Assembly: GCA_937875545.1 (NCBI GenBank)
Contig: CALLYE010000084.1
Coordinates: 1-8,141 of the forward strand
DNA: 8,141 nt
Direction: 5' to 3'
Source of the DNA: DTU078 sp002397345
GTDB taxonomy: Bacteria > Bacillota > Clostridia > Oscillospirales > CAG-272
The position numbers were made by a program, and so were the translations under genes. Position 1 is the stretch's first letter. Each line of letters begins with the position of its first letter. Below the pieces are notes generated by a model. That model was not told the DNA's origin. It made no database searches and saw only the letters and a list, made by a program, of their open reading frames with translations. Below are positions 1 through 5,685 of the stretch, piece after piece.

Positions 1-3
1 TTG

Positions 4-30
4 GCAAACGCGGAGTTTGCTTTATTTCTT
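4..30 (+). terminator. Possible weak terminator-like hairpin at left edge
   Basis: GCAAAC (4-9) pairs with GTTTGC (15-20) around a 5-base loop, and a T-rich stretch follows at 20-30. The stem is only 6 bp as seen but could be longer if the 5' arm continues outside the window. If it is a terminator, it belongs to a plus-strand gene to the left, and the AT-rich ORF would begin close after it. The alternative is a chance hairpin inside a coding region. Confidence 0.2.
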
Positions 31-592
31 GTTGGCAATGTGCGGTGTTGCCCTAGAAACATTAATTAAAAGCTATGAAGCAGATGTTTATAATAAGGGT
101 TTAGAAAAGTTGGCATTATGTTTTACAGATATAAATAATTTAACTTTGTATGCCGATGCTATTGAGGATAGCGATCCGTGCAGTTATACAATCAGTAGGA
201 TTACATATGGTACTTTAGATATAATCTGTTCTCCTCAACTGGTATTGGCGCCCCGCTTCTTTATAATTATACTTTCAAATGATTTTTTCGTCGTCGGCAA
301 TTTAACAAATAGCAAAGATCTTCCTTTATTATATTATATCTTTTCTCGTGATACGAATATGTGTATGTATCGGTATATTTATAATGACATCCGAGAAGAA
401 GGATACGAGCTCCGCTTCTATGCAGAGAATGGAATCCTTCAATATAGTAAAACAAATTATGATTATGATAGTGCAAAACAAGATTATAAATCTTTGATTA
501 ACGCATATACAGGCGGCGATGTTTTTTACACAGAAAAAGGTGTTGTAAATATGGCTGAAAATGAAATAATTTTTGTACAAGAAGAAAAATGA
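17..592 (+). CDS. Hypothetical protein of unknown family, AT-rich, possibly 5'-partial
   Basis: A plus-strand frame stays open for about 190 codons and ends with TGA at 590-592. I do not recognise the family. The frame is also open from the first bases of the window, so the TTG at 17 is not a secure start. The gene may continue to the left, or may start at the ATG at 38; neither has a clear ribosome binding site. The product is rich in Tyr, Asp, Asn and Ile. It has one hydrophobic stretch near residues 78-97 (LVLAPRFFIIILSNDFFVVG) that looks more like a buried beta-strand core than a membrane span, and a charged, tyrosine-rich C-terminal third. No signal peptide or cysteine cluster is obvious. 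GC content is far below that of the minus-strand genes, with AT-ending codons throughout, which suggests horizontal acquisition. Its stop overlaps the ATG of a second small ORF. A small accessory or immunity-type protein is conceivable but is speculation. Confidence 0.55.
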   Translation: MLYFLLAMCGVALETLIKSYEADVYNKGLEKLALCFTDINNLTLYADAIEDSDPCSYTISRITYGTLDIICSPQLVLAPRFFIIILSNDFFVVGNLTNSKDLPLLYYIFSRDTNMCMYRYIYNDIREEGYELRFYAENGILQYSKTNYDYDSAKQDYKSLINAYTGGDVFYTEKGVVNMAENEIIFVQEEK

Positions 593-708
593 CAGTGGAA
601 GAATGGTATCACTCCGACAACTTTATTTACAAAGAAGAACGTGACAGTTATAAATGCTCAACTATGGAAGAATTCATCAACAAATTATGGCAAGACATTT
701 ACAGCTAA
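589..708 (+). CDS. Small 39-residue ORF coupled by ATGA overlap to the upstream gene
   Basis: The ATG at 589-591 overlaps the preceding stop (TGA 590-592), the classic arrangement for translational coupling. The frame runs 39 codons to TAA at 706-708. The product starts MTVEEWYHSD and ends KLWQDIYS. It is acidic and aromatic-rich (two Trp, four Tyr, two Phe), much like the C-terminal half of the upstream protein, and shares its AT-rich codon use. A purine-rich stretch (582-589) just before the ATG is at best a poor ribosome binding site. The alternative is that these codons are the displaced C-terminus of the upstream gene. The run of five A at 585-589 is where a one-base indel or a -1 slip would fuse the two into about 230 residues. 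The sequence does not decide between these readings. Confidence 0.4.
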   Translation: MTVEEWYHSDNFIYKEERDSYKCSTMEEFINKLWQDIYS

Positions 709-780
709 TTATCATGTCATTTTACATTTATTTTTTCAATGTTTACTTTTATTTATTTTTTCTTTAGAGGTTTTTACATG
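709..780. other. AT-rich non-coding spacer
   Basis: This very T-rich stretch on the plus strand lies between the small ORF and the large terminator. I see no promoter with both boxes, no further ORF with a ribosome binding site, and no repeat beyond homopolymeric tracts. Confidence 0.5.
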
Positions 781-827
781 AAAAATACGCGGGGCGCAAA
801 ACATAGTTGTGCGCCCCGCGTATTTTT
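781..827. terminator. Bidirectional intrinsic terminator, 18-bp perfect stem
   Basis: Bases 781-798 are the exact reverse complement of 810-827, with an 11-base loop (799-809). The core is a GC block (CGCGGGGCGC) flanked by A5 on the left and T5 on the right, so either strand gives a GC-rich hairpin ending in a U-run. It ends the minus-strand ABC operon, whose stop codon (826-828) overlaps the base of the stem. It would also end the plus-strand island that finishes at 708. Confidence 0.9.
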
Positions 828-1887
828 AAATCGCTAATTTATAAACCAGCTTCGATCCGACCAGATTTACATAATACCCGCCTTCGTTATCGGACGGGCT
901 GTAGTCGACGGTGAACTGTTTATCCACCGTCCGCGCCGCGCCGGAAGCGATAGGCGACGACTCGCCGGCGACGCCAGCTGTTTCGGTATACTTGACCGTT
1001 ATGGTTTTCGCCGCGCCGCTGCCCAGCCCGTAACCGCGCAGGGTTTCGTCGTCACGCACGTTATAGGCGGCGCAATTTTTCAGCGCAAGGCTTGTTACGC
1101 CCCCCAGCAGTCCGCTCACAACAGATTCCTTAACTTTAACCGATTCGCCCGAACCATCATCAAGCATCCAAACAGATTCCGTCCCCTCCGATGAGGTGTC
1201 GGAAGAGGTTTCCGCCGGTTTTTCTCTTGTATAGCGTATTAATTTCTCGCCGTCTGCGCCGCGCTCCGTTATAGCAAGCTCGGTCAGCGACTTTATATCC
1301 ACCGCCGGGAGGATGTCGTGCATTATCAGGTCGTTGCGTGTATATTTGAAAAAGTCGAGCAGCGCCGTCGCGACGAGATACACCTTTCCCGTACCGCCGA
1401 TGTTCATATATTGCGTCCCGGTGAAGCTGTTGAGGTCGCCGAACAGCATTTTCAGCCCCGTGCCGTCACCGTATTTAACCTCGATGTACTCCTGCGGGTT
1501 ATCCAGCCCATAACTTGCCATATTGGCATTAGAATCTTCAACCAGACGGTCAGCCGCTATCGAGGCGAGCGCTCCCGCCATCGTCATCGGCTGCTTCTGA
1601 TCCAGCGGAAACATGTTGTCGTCGGCGTCATACCAATAATCGTTCTTGTTCTCGAGCCGCACGACCTCGCCGTTATAGCTGTACTCGATGTTTCGCACGT
1701 CGGCGCTCTTGTATTCCGCGAGCATAATTTTGGCGTTAGCGGCGTTTGACTCGGCGTCCGCCTCCGCCTGTTTGCGGGCATTATAAGAAGTCACCGCAAA
1801 ATAAACGCCAACTAAAACCACGAGAGATATTAGACCAGCAACCAGCGGTGCCATCCGGCTCCGCTTTTTATTAATTTTATTTTCCAT
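826..1887 (-). CDS. DUF4340 domain-containing membrane-anchored protein
   Basis: This 353-residue protein is the last gene of the ABC operon. A lysine/arginine-rich N-terminus (2-11) precedes one transmembrane helix (about 13-34), so most of the chain should lie outside the cytoplasm. Two copies of a DUF4340-like unit can be seen. The first holds YGLDNP at 126-131 and GKVYLV at 167-172. The second holds YGLGSG at 286-291 and SKLVYKLA near the C-terminus. Ser/Thr/Gly-rich linkers (226-248 and 301-319) lie between and within them. Proteins of this family usually sit directly after a GldG-like gene, as here, and are taken to be accessory subunits; their biochemical role is not established. The start at 1887 has no clear Shine-Dalgarno. 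The ATG of Met12 (RSRM) has GGAG just before it and is a real alternative. A strong hairpin lies just upstream in the intercistronic gap. Confidence 0.85.
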   Translation of the reverse strand: MENKINKKRSRMAPLVAGLISLVVLVGVYFAVTSYNARKQAEADAESNAANAKIMLAEYKSADVRNIEYSYNGEVVRLENKNDYWYDADDNMFPLDQKQPMTMAGALASIAADRLVEDSNANMASYGLDNPQEYIEVKYGDGTGLKMLFGDLNSFTGTQYMNIGGTGKVYLVATALLDFFKYTRNDLIMHDILPAVDIKSLTELAITERGADGEKLIRYTREKPAETSSDTSSEGTESVWMLDDGSGESVKVKESVVSGLLGGVTSLALKNCAAYNVRDDETLRGYGLGSGAAKTITVKYTETAGVAGESSPIASGAARTVDKQFTVDYSPSDNEGGYYVNLVGSKLVYKLAI

Positions 1888-1906
1888 TGTTAGAAGTTTT
1901 TGCGGA

Positions 1907-1944
1907 GCTTTTAGAATTCTCAGCTATGCTGAGAATTCTAAAGC
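1907..1944 (-). repeat. Intercistronic inverted repeat between GldG-like and DUF4340 genes
   Basis: Bases 1910-1924 and 1928-1942 are perfectly complementary (15 bp, with GAATTC in each arm) around the 3-base loop TAT. With a single bulged T the stem extends to 1907-1944. There is no U-run on the minus strand, so it is not a standard terminator. It lies about 20 nt before the DUF4340 start, which lacks a strong ribosome binding site. It is more likely an mRNA processing, stability or translation-control hairpin that sets the downstream level. Confidence 0.75.
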
Positions 1945-1973
1945 GACCGTACCCCCGTTCTTCGTTCCCAAAA

Positions 1974-3467
1974 TCAGCGCTTGCGGCGCGCGTTCCAGCG
2001 CATAAAGCCAGCGATAAGCAGAATTCCGGGCACGATGCCGATAATAACCGCGCTCCATATCGCCGCGCTCGCGTCGGAAATCTTCAGCGCCGTGACCTGC
2101 ATCGATTTTGACGCGATCGAGATCGAGTTCTGCTTGTTGCACAGCGTGGTCAGCGTCGCCATGAAATAAGTGTGGTTGCCGAGCTGACTGGTCATGTCGG
2201 ATATGATGTTGGGAGACGAGAACCAAACGACGGCTCCGTTGCCCGGTTTTTTATCGCCGGAGTCCTCTTTTGCGGCGCCGGTATTTTCAATCGCCGCCAG
2301 CACGCCGATCTGGAAGGGGCCGACCTCGTCGGTCGCTTCTTTTTTAATCTCGTCGTTTTCTTTCAGCCCCACCTTTGCGAACGCGCTTTCGGTGGTCGTC
2401 ATAAGATTTGTGACCGTAACGCCCGACGGCAGGTTGTCGGACACGTGTATGCCATGCGAATCAGGCATTACGATATACACGTTCGAGCCGGCCTTGGCGG
2501 AGATGGGGTTCTGCCCTATCTTCGGCATGAGATAAAAGGGATAGTTGTTGTAGGTATACGACGACGAACCCTCGGCGATAAGCCCGTCCACATATTGCAG
2601 CCCGTATTCCGCCATGAGCGCGAACAGGTTGGGCAGGTTTTTATGCTCATATGAGGTAATGAGGATTATCTTTCCGCCGGACGCCGCGTAGGAACGCAGC
2701 ATAACGATCTCCTCCGGCGTAAAATCCGTCGTCGGCGTGTTGATGAACAGCGCGGTCGCGTCGGCGGGAATACCGCCGCCTGTCATCAGGCTCACTTCGG
2801 CGTCGCTGATGTTCTCCGCCGCTATCTTTTTCTTGATTGTATCGGATACAGCCGCCTCGCCGTGGCCGGTCGTACTGTACAGCGCGGGCAGATTCTCCTC
2901 GGTGACAAAATCGAGCGCGCTTGTCAGCGCCTGCTCGCCCGCGAACGAGGTCGTACCCGTCGGCGGAATCCCCTGCAAATAATAATTATACAGTTCCTCG
3001 TCGCTGTATTCTGTAACATAAATATCGCTGTTGTCAATAGCGCTGGCTCTGCCGTTGTCATTGTTGACTATAATAATACTGTTTTCAGTCAGACTTTTAT
3101 CCGTGTATTTTTTAATAAAATCCGGATACATCGCAGGGTCGACGGAATCCTGTTTAATTTTAGGGTTCTCCGACGTGTAGCGTTCAATGAACCGCACGAG
3201 CTGATCGTCGCCCTTGCCGCCTGTCGCTATCAGATACATAGTGATATTGCTGTTTAATTTGTGTACTATCTCCTTGGTCTGGTCGGAGATGGAGAGTATC
3301 TTGTCTGACGAGGTGTCCAGTTTTGTATATTTCACCGGCAGCGCGTTCACAAGCAGGTTCGCGATTATCACGATCGCGATTGCAATAGCGCTTATCACCG
3401 CGCTGTAACCGCCGAAACGTATATATTTTGTATCCAGCGCACGGCGCAGTCCGTTTTTCTTTTCCAT
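1974..3467 (-). CDS. GldG-like ABC transporter auxiliary protein (ABC_transp_aux family)
   Basis: This 497-residue protein has one transmembrane helix near each end (about 20-42 and 471-489) and a large extracytoplasmic region between them, the usual GldG-family layout. Family marks include the VKYTKLDTSSDKILSIS segment after the first helix (45-61), GEQALTSAL (177-185), TTGHGE (199-204), and a Rossmann-like stretch ending in GGKIILITSY (264-273). The C-terminus is short and basic (RKR). In Bacteroidetes, GldG works with GldA and GldF in gliding. Here the role is inferred to be an extracytoplasmic partner of the ABC complex, with no sign of gliding genes. I chose the ATG at 3467 because GGGAGG (3486-3481) lies 13 nt before it. 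A TTG at 3497 in the same frame overlaps the permease stop but has no ribosome binding site. The gap from the permease stop is 26 bp. Confidence 0.88.
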   Translation of the reverse strand: MEKKNGLRRALDTKYIRFGGYSAVISAIAIAIVIIANLLVNALPVKYTKLDTSSDKILSISDQTKEIVHKLNSNITMYLIATGGKGDDQLVRFIERYTSENPKIKQDSVDPAMYPDFIKKYTDKSLTENSIIIVNNDNGRASAIDNSDIYVTEYSDEELYNYYLQGIPPTGTTSFAGEQALTSALDFVTEENLPALYSTTGHGEAAVSDTIKKKIAAENISDAEVSLMTGGGIPADATALFINTPTTDFTPEEIVMLRSYAASGGKIILITSYEHKNLPNLFALMAEYGLQYVDGLIAEGSSSYTYNNYPFYLMPKIGQNPISAKAGSNVYIVMPDSHGIHVSDNLPSGVTVTNLMTTTESAFAKVGLKENDEIKKEATDEVGPFQIGVLAAIENTGAAKEDSGDKKPGNGAVVWFSSPNIISDMTSQLGNHTYFMATLTTLCNKQNSISIASKSMQVTALKISDASAAIWSAVIIGIVPGILLIAGFMRWNARRKR

Positions 3468-3493
3468 TAGCGTATTAAAACCTCCCTGCGCTT

Positions 3494-4360
3494 TCAATTC
3501 CAGCGGCGGCGGTCTGTCGACTGCACCGCAAGGAACACAAACAGCACCGCGACCGAGATATAATAAACCACCGACGTGAGATCAAACATCCGGCTGTATA
3601 CGAACGTATTCATGCGTTCGAACAGCGACAGCCAGCTCATAACGCGCGCAAACGAACCCGCCAGCGCGGACTGGCTAAACACATAAACGCCCAGCAGCAC
3701 CGCCTCCGCGATTACGCCGCAGGAAAATGCAAGCCAATAATTTTTTGTCATTGAATAAATTAAAAATCCCGCCAGCGTCACCAGCGCGGTGAACGCCACA
3801 AACGACGCTATCGCCGTAGCCGGTATCATGCTCGCAAGCCCGCCCATGATATTACAAAGCAGCATGGCTCCGAAGGTTATGACCGCCGAGATCATGACGC
3901 TCTCGGTAAGCGACGACATGAACAGCCCTATGGCAATCAGCGCCGAGCCGAGCAGGAAAAAGCCCAGCAGCGCGCTGTATGCGGTGAGCAGATTGACGCT
4001 GCCGTACAGCATCAAAAACAGCGGATATAACGCCATTATGCCAACCGGGATTGCAAAAACGCTGACCATGGCGAGATATTTCGCCAGTACCATGCCCGAC
4101 ACCGGCACCGGCAGCGAAAAGAGCAGTTGATCGGTTTTTGACGCGCGTTCCTCTGACAGTGACCGCATGGTTAGTATAGGCACCACGAACAATAAAACCA
4201 TGCCCATACTGCCCAGCGAAATCTCGAAGCCCGGATATTTGCCGTCAAGGTTCAGCGCCTTGACGAATATCCCCGCGATCACCAAAAGGAACACGATAAC
4301 GACCCAGCCGGTCATGTTGTTGAAATATGATTTAAATTCTTTTTTATAAATTGCGCTCAT
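3494..4360 (-). CDS. ABC-2 type transporter permease, GldF-like
   Basis: This 288-residue integral membrane protein has an N-terminal cytoplasmic helix (MSAIYKKEFKSYF) followed by about six to eight hydrophobic segments (near 18-36, 50-65, 96-118, 126-149, 154-178, 182-203, 208-229 and 264-281). The conserved ABC-2 loop P61-ILTMRSLSEERASKTDQLL (61-80) after the second helix is typical of GldF/NosY-type permeases and is probably the contact with the ATPase. The ATG (4360-4358) overlaps the ATPase stop as ATGA, and GGGGAG lies 8 nt upstream inside the end of the ATPase gene, so the two should be co-translated. It is the membrane half of the transporter; the substrate cannot be inferred. The length fits the family, with no break seen. 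Confidence 0.9.
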   Translation of the reverse strand: MSAIYKKEFKSYFNNMTGWVVIVFLLVIAGIFVKALNLDGKYPGFEISLGSMGMVLLFVVPILTMRSLSEERASKTDQLLFSLPVPVSGMVLAKYLAMVSVFAIPVGIMALYPLFLMLYGSVNLLTAYSALLGFFLLGSALIAIGLFMSSLTESVMISAVITFGAMLLCNIMGGLASMIPATAIASFVAFTALVTLAGFLIYSMTKNYWLAFSCGVIAEAVLLGVYVFSQSALAGSFARVMSWLSLFERMNTFVYSRMFDLTSVVYYISVAVLFVFLAVQSTDRRRWN

Positions 4361-5547
4361 TTTTTATTCTCCCCCTTGCCGCTGCCGTCGTCTTTCGCGT
4401 TGAACATGGGGATGTAATAATCTTCGCCGTTGTCATCGCCGTTGTCATCGCCGTCGTCAGCTTCACCGCCGGTTTCGGCGTCACCGCTGGATTCTGCGTC
4501 ATCGCCGGATTCGGCCTGATCTTTTTCCGCGTCAAGCACAAGATTAACGCTGTCGTCGTCCAATTCAACCTCGGATTCCGAGGTGAGCTGTAAAAATACT
4601 TCCTCAAGGCTTAATTCCGCGGAGCTGAGATTGCGCAGCGGCGCGCCCGCGGCGGCAAATTCCAAAAACAGGCGCTCGCGGATGTCGGCGCCCTCGTCAA
4701 CGTCTATTACAGCGTCCCAAATGCCGCCGTCCTGTGCGGCGGTGCCGCCCGGAGCCGCAGCTATTGACATTGGCGTTGACAATGTCAATGTATATTTGAC
4801 AATGCCGTCGATTTTGTCGAGTATCTCGGTGATTTTATCCTGCGTAGCGCGCGCGGTGATCATGACGCTGTTCTCTTTTATTCTTGAGCGGCGGATGTTC
4901 TCCAGCGTATCGGACGCGACAAGCTTACCGTGTGAGATTATCATCACTTGGTCGCAGATAGCGCTGACTTCCGCGAGTATGTGGCTGGAAAGCAGCACCG
5001 TGTGGTTTTCGCCCAGCGTGCGGATCAGGTCGCGGATCTCGATTATCTGCTTTGGGTCAAGCCCGACGGTCGGCTCGTCCAATATTATCAGCTCGGGGTT
5101 TCCCAGCATCGCCTGCGCGATACCGACACGTTGGCGGAACCCTTTTGACAGATTCTTTATCAATCTGTTCGCCATTTCGAGAATGTGGGTTTCTTCCATT
5201 ACGCTGCGCACCGCGTCCTCGATTTCGTGTTTCGCAACGCCCTTCGCATCGGCGACGAACGACAGGTATTCATACGGCGTCATATCAAGGTAGAGGGGCG
5301 GCTGTTCGGGCAGATAGCCTATCGAGCGCTTCGCCTCCTCCGGCTCTTCGTATATGTCATGCCCGTTAATGGTTATCTCGCCCTCGGTTGGCGCCAGACA
5401 GCCGGTGAGCATGTTCATCGTCGTCGACTTACCCGCGCCGTTCGGGCCGAGAAAGCCGTAAATTTTACCGTTTTCGATAGTGAAATTAAGATTTCTTACA
5501 ACAGTGTTCGGTCCGTATTTTTTAGTGAGGTTTCGGACTGTAATCAA
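4357..5547 (-). CDS. ABC transporter ATP-binding protein, GldA-like, with acidic C-terminal tail
   Basis: This is the ATPase of the ABC complex, 396 residues and cytoplasmic. All motifs are intact: Walker A GPNGAGKST (34-42), Q-loop Gln82 in GYLPEQPPLY, signature LSKGFRQR (133-140, with the KGFRQR variant usual for GldA-type ATPases), Walker B LIILDEP with catalytic Glu158, D-loop GLD (162-164) and switch His189. A second domain follows, ending in LSLEEVFLQLT (312-322), where related proteins usually stop. The extra 74 residues are acidic and low in complexity (runs of D, E, G and S), partly encoded by a 12-bp tandem repeat, then a short tail ending GKGENKK. The start is TTG at 5547: GGAGG (5559-5555) lies 7 nt upstream and no ATG fits. 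It is the first gene of the four-gene operon, and its stop overlaps the permease ATG. Confidence 0.93.
   Translation of the reverse strand: MITVRNLTKKYGPNTVVRNLNFTIENGKIYGFLGPNGAGKSTTMNMLTGCLAPTEGEITINGHDIYEEPEEAKRSIGYLPEQPPLYLDMTPYEYLSFVADAKGVAKHEIEDAVRSVMEETHILEMANRLIKNLSKGFRQRVGIAQAMLGNPELIILDEPTVGLDPKQIIEIRDLIRTLGENHTVLLSSHILAEVSAICDQVMIISHGKLVASDTLENIRRSRIKENSVMITARATQDKITEILDKIDGIVKYTLTLSTPMSIAAAPGGTAAQDGGIWDAVIDVDEGADIRERLFLEFAAAGAPLRNLSSAELSLEEVFLQLTSESEVELDDDSVNLVLDAEKDQAESGDDAESSGDAETGGEADDGDDNGDDNGEDYYIPMFNAKDDGSGKGENKK
4425..4460 (-). repeat. 12-bp tandem repeat inside the ATPase tail
   Basis: CGCCGTTGTCAT occurs twice in tandem on the plus strand (4425-4436 and 4437-4448), followed by a third copy differing at 2 of 12 bases (4449-4460). 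On the coding strand it gives the repeating Asp-Asp-Asn-Gly acidic stretch near the C-terminus. Copy number could change by slippage in steps of four residues without breaking the frame. Confidence 0.85.
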
Positions 5548-5559
5548 TGAATTACCTCC
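5548..5559 (-). promoter_or_regulatory. Ribosome binding site fixing the TTG start of the ATPase
   Basis: On the minus strand, GGAGG (5559-5555) is followed by a 7-nt spacer (TAATTCA) and the TTG at 5547. This ideal spacing, with no ATG nearby, supports a real TTG initiation codon. Confidence 0.85.
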
Positions 5560-5594
5560 AATAATTATTATTTAAAAGGTTTTAAAGGGCTCAT

Positions 5595-5646
5595 CCCCAA
5601 TCGCCGCGACGATTGGGGTGGGGGATTTTTCCTTAAAAAATCCCCC
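5595..5646 (-). terminator. Two stacked hairpins after the GH4 gene, probable terminator or short repeat
   Basis: Two inverted repeats lie back to back in the 138-bp gap between the GH4 stop and the ATPase start. The first met by minus-strand transcription is GGGGGATTTTT (5620-5630) paired with 5636-5646, an 11-bp stem with a 5-base loop. The second is CCCCAATCG (5595-5603) paired with 5610-5618, a 9-bp stem with a 6-base loop. Neither is followed by a clean U-run; only a mixed T/A stretch comes after. Together they probably end or weaken transcription from the GH4 gene, but read-through into the ABC operon is possible. I see no convincing promoter for the ABC operon in the remaining bases (5561-5594 and 5647-5685). 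Confidence 0.5.
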
Positions 5647-5685
5647 AGCGTTCCCCTCGTATCCCTCGGATCCCGGTTCCCCGGA

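Noticed and set aside
267..580. Minus-strand ORFs of 69 and 83 codons opposite the AT-rich gene
   Set aside because: AT-rich sequence gives such frames by chance; they have no ribosome binding site and Ile/Tyr/His-rich shadow composition.
1924..2226. Minus-strand 100-codon ORF at the end of the GldG-like gene
   Set aside because: It overlaps the GldG-like C-terminus in another frame and has no ribosome binding site; the GldG frame carries the expected C-terminal membrane helix.
3468..3497. TTG start for the GldG-like protein at 3497, overlapping the permease stop
   Set aside because: It has no ribosome binding site, and the GGGAGG at 3486-3481 lies after it, in the right direction for the ATG at 3467.
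4425..4460. CRISPR-like tandem repeat
   Set aside because: The units are directly adjacent without spacers and lie in frame within a coding region.
4344..4607. Minus-strand ORF of 87 codons at the end of the ATPase gene
   Set aside because: It is the alternate frame of the ATPase tail, rich in Thr/Ala/Pro because of the 12-bp repeats; the ATPase frame joins directly to conserved domains.
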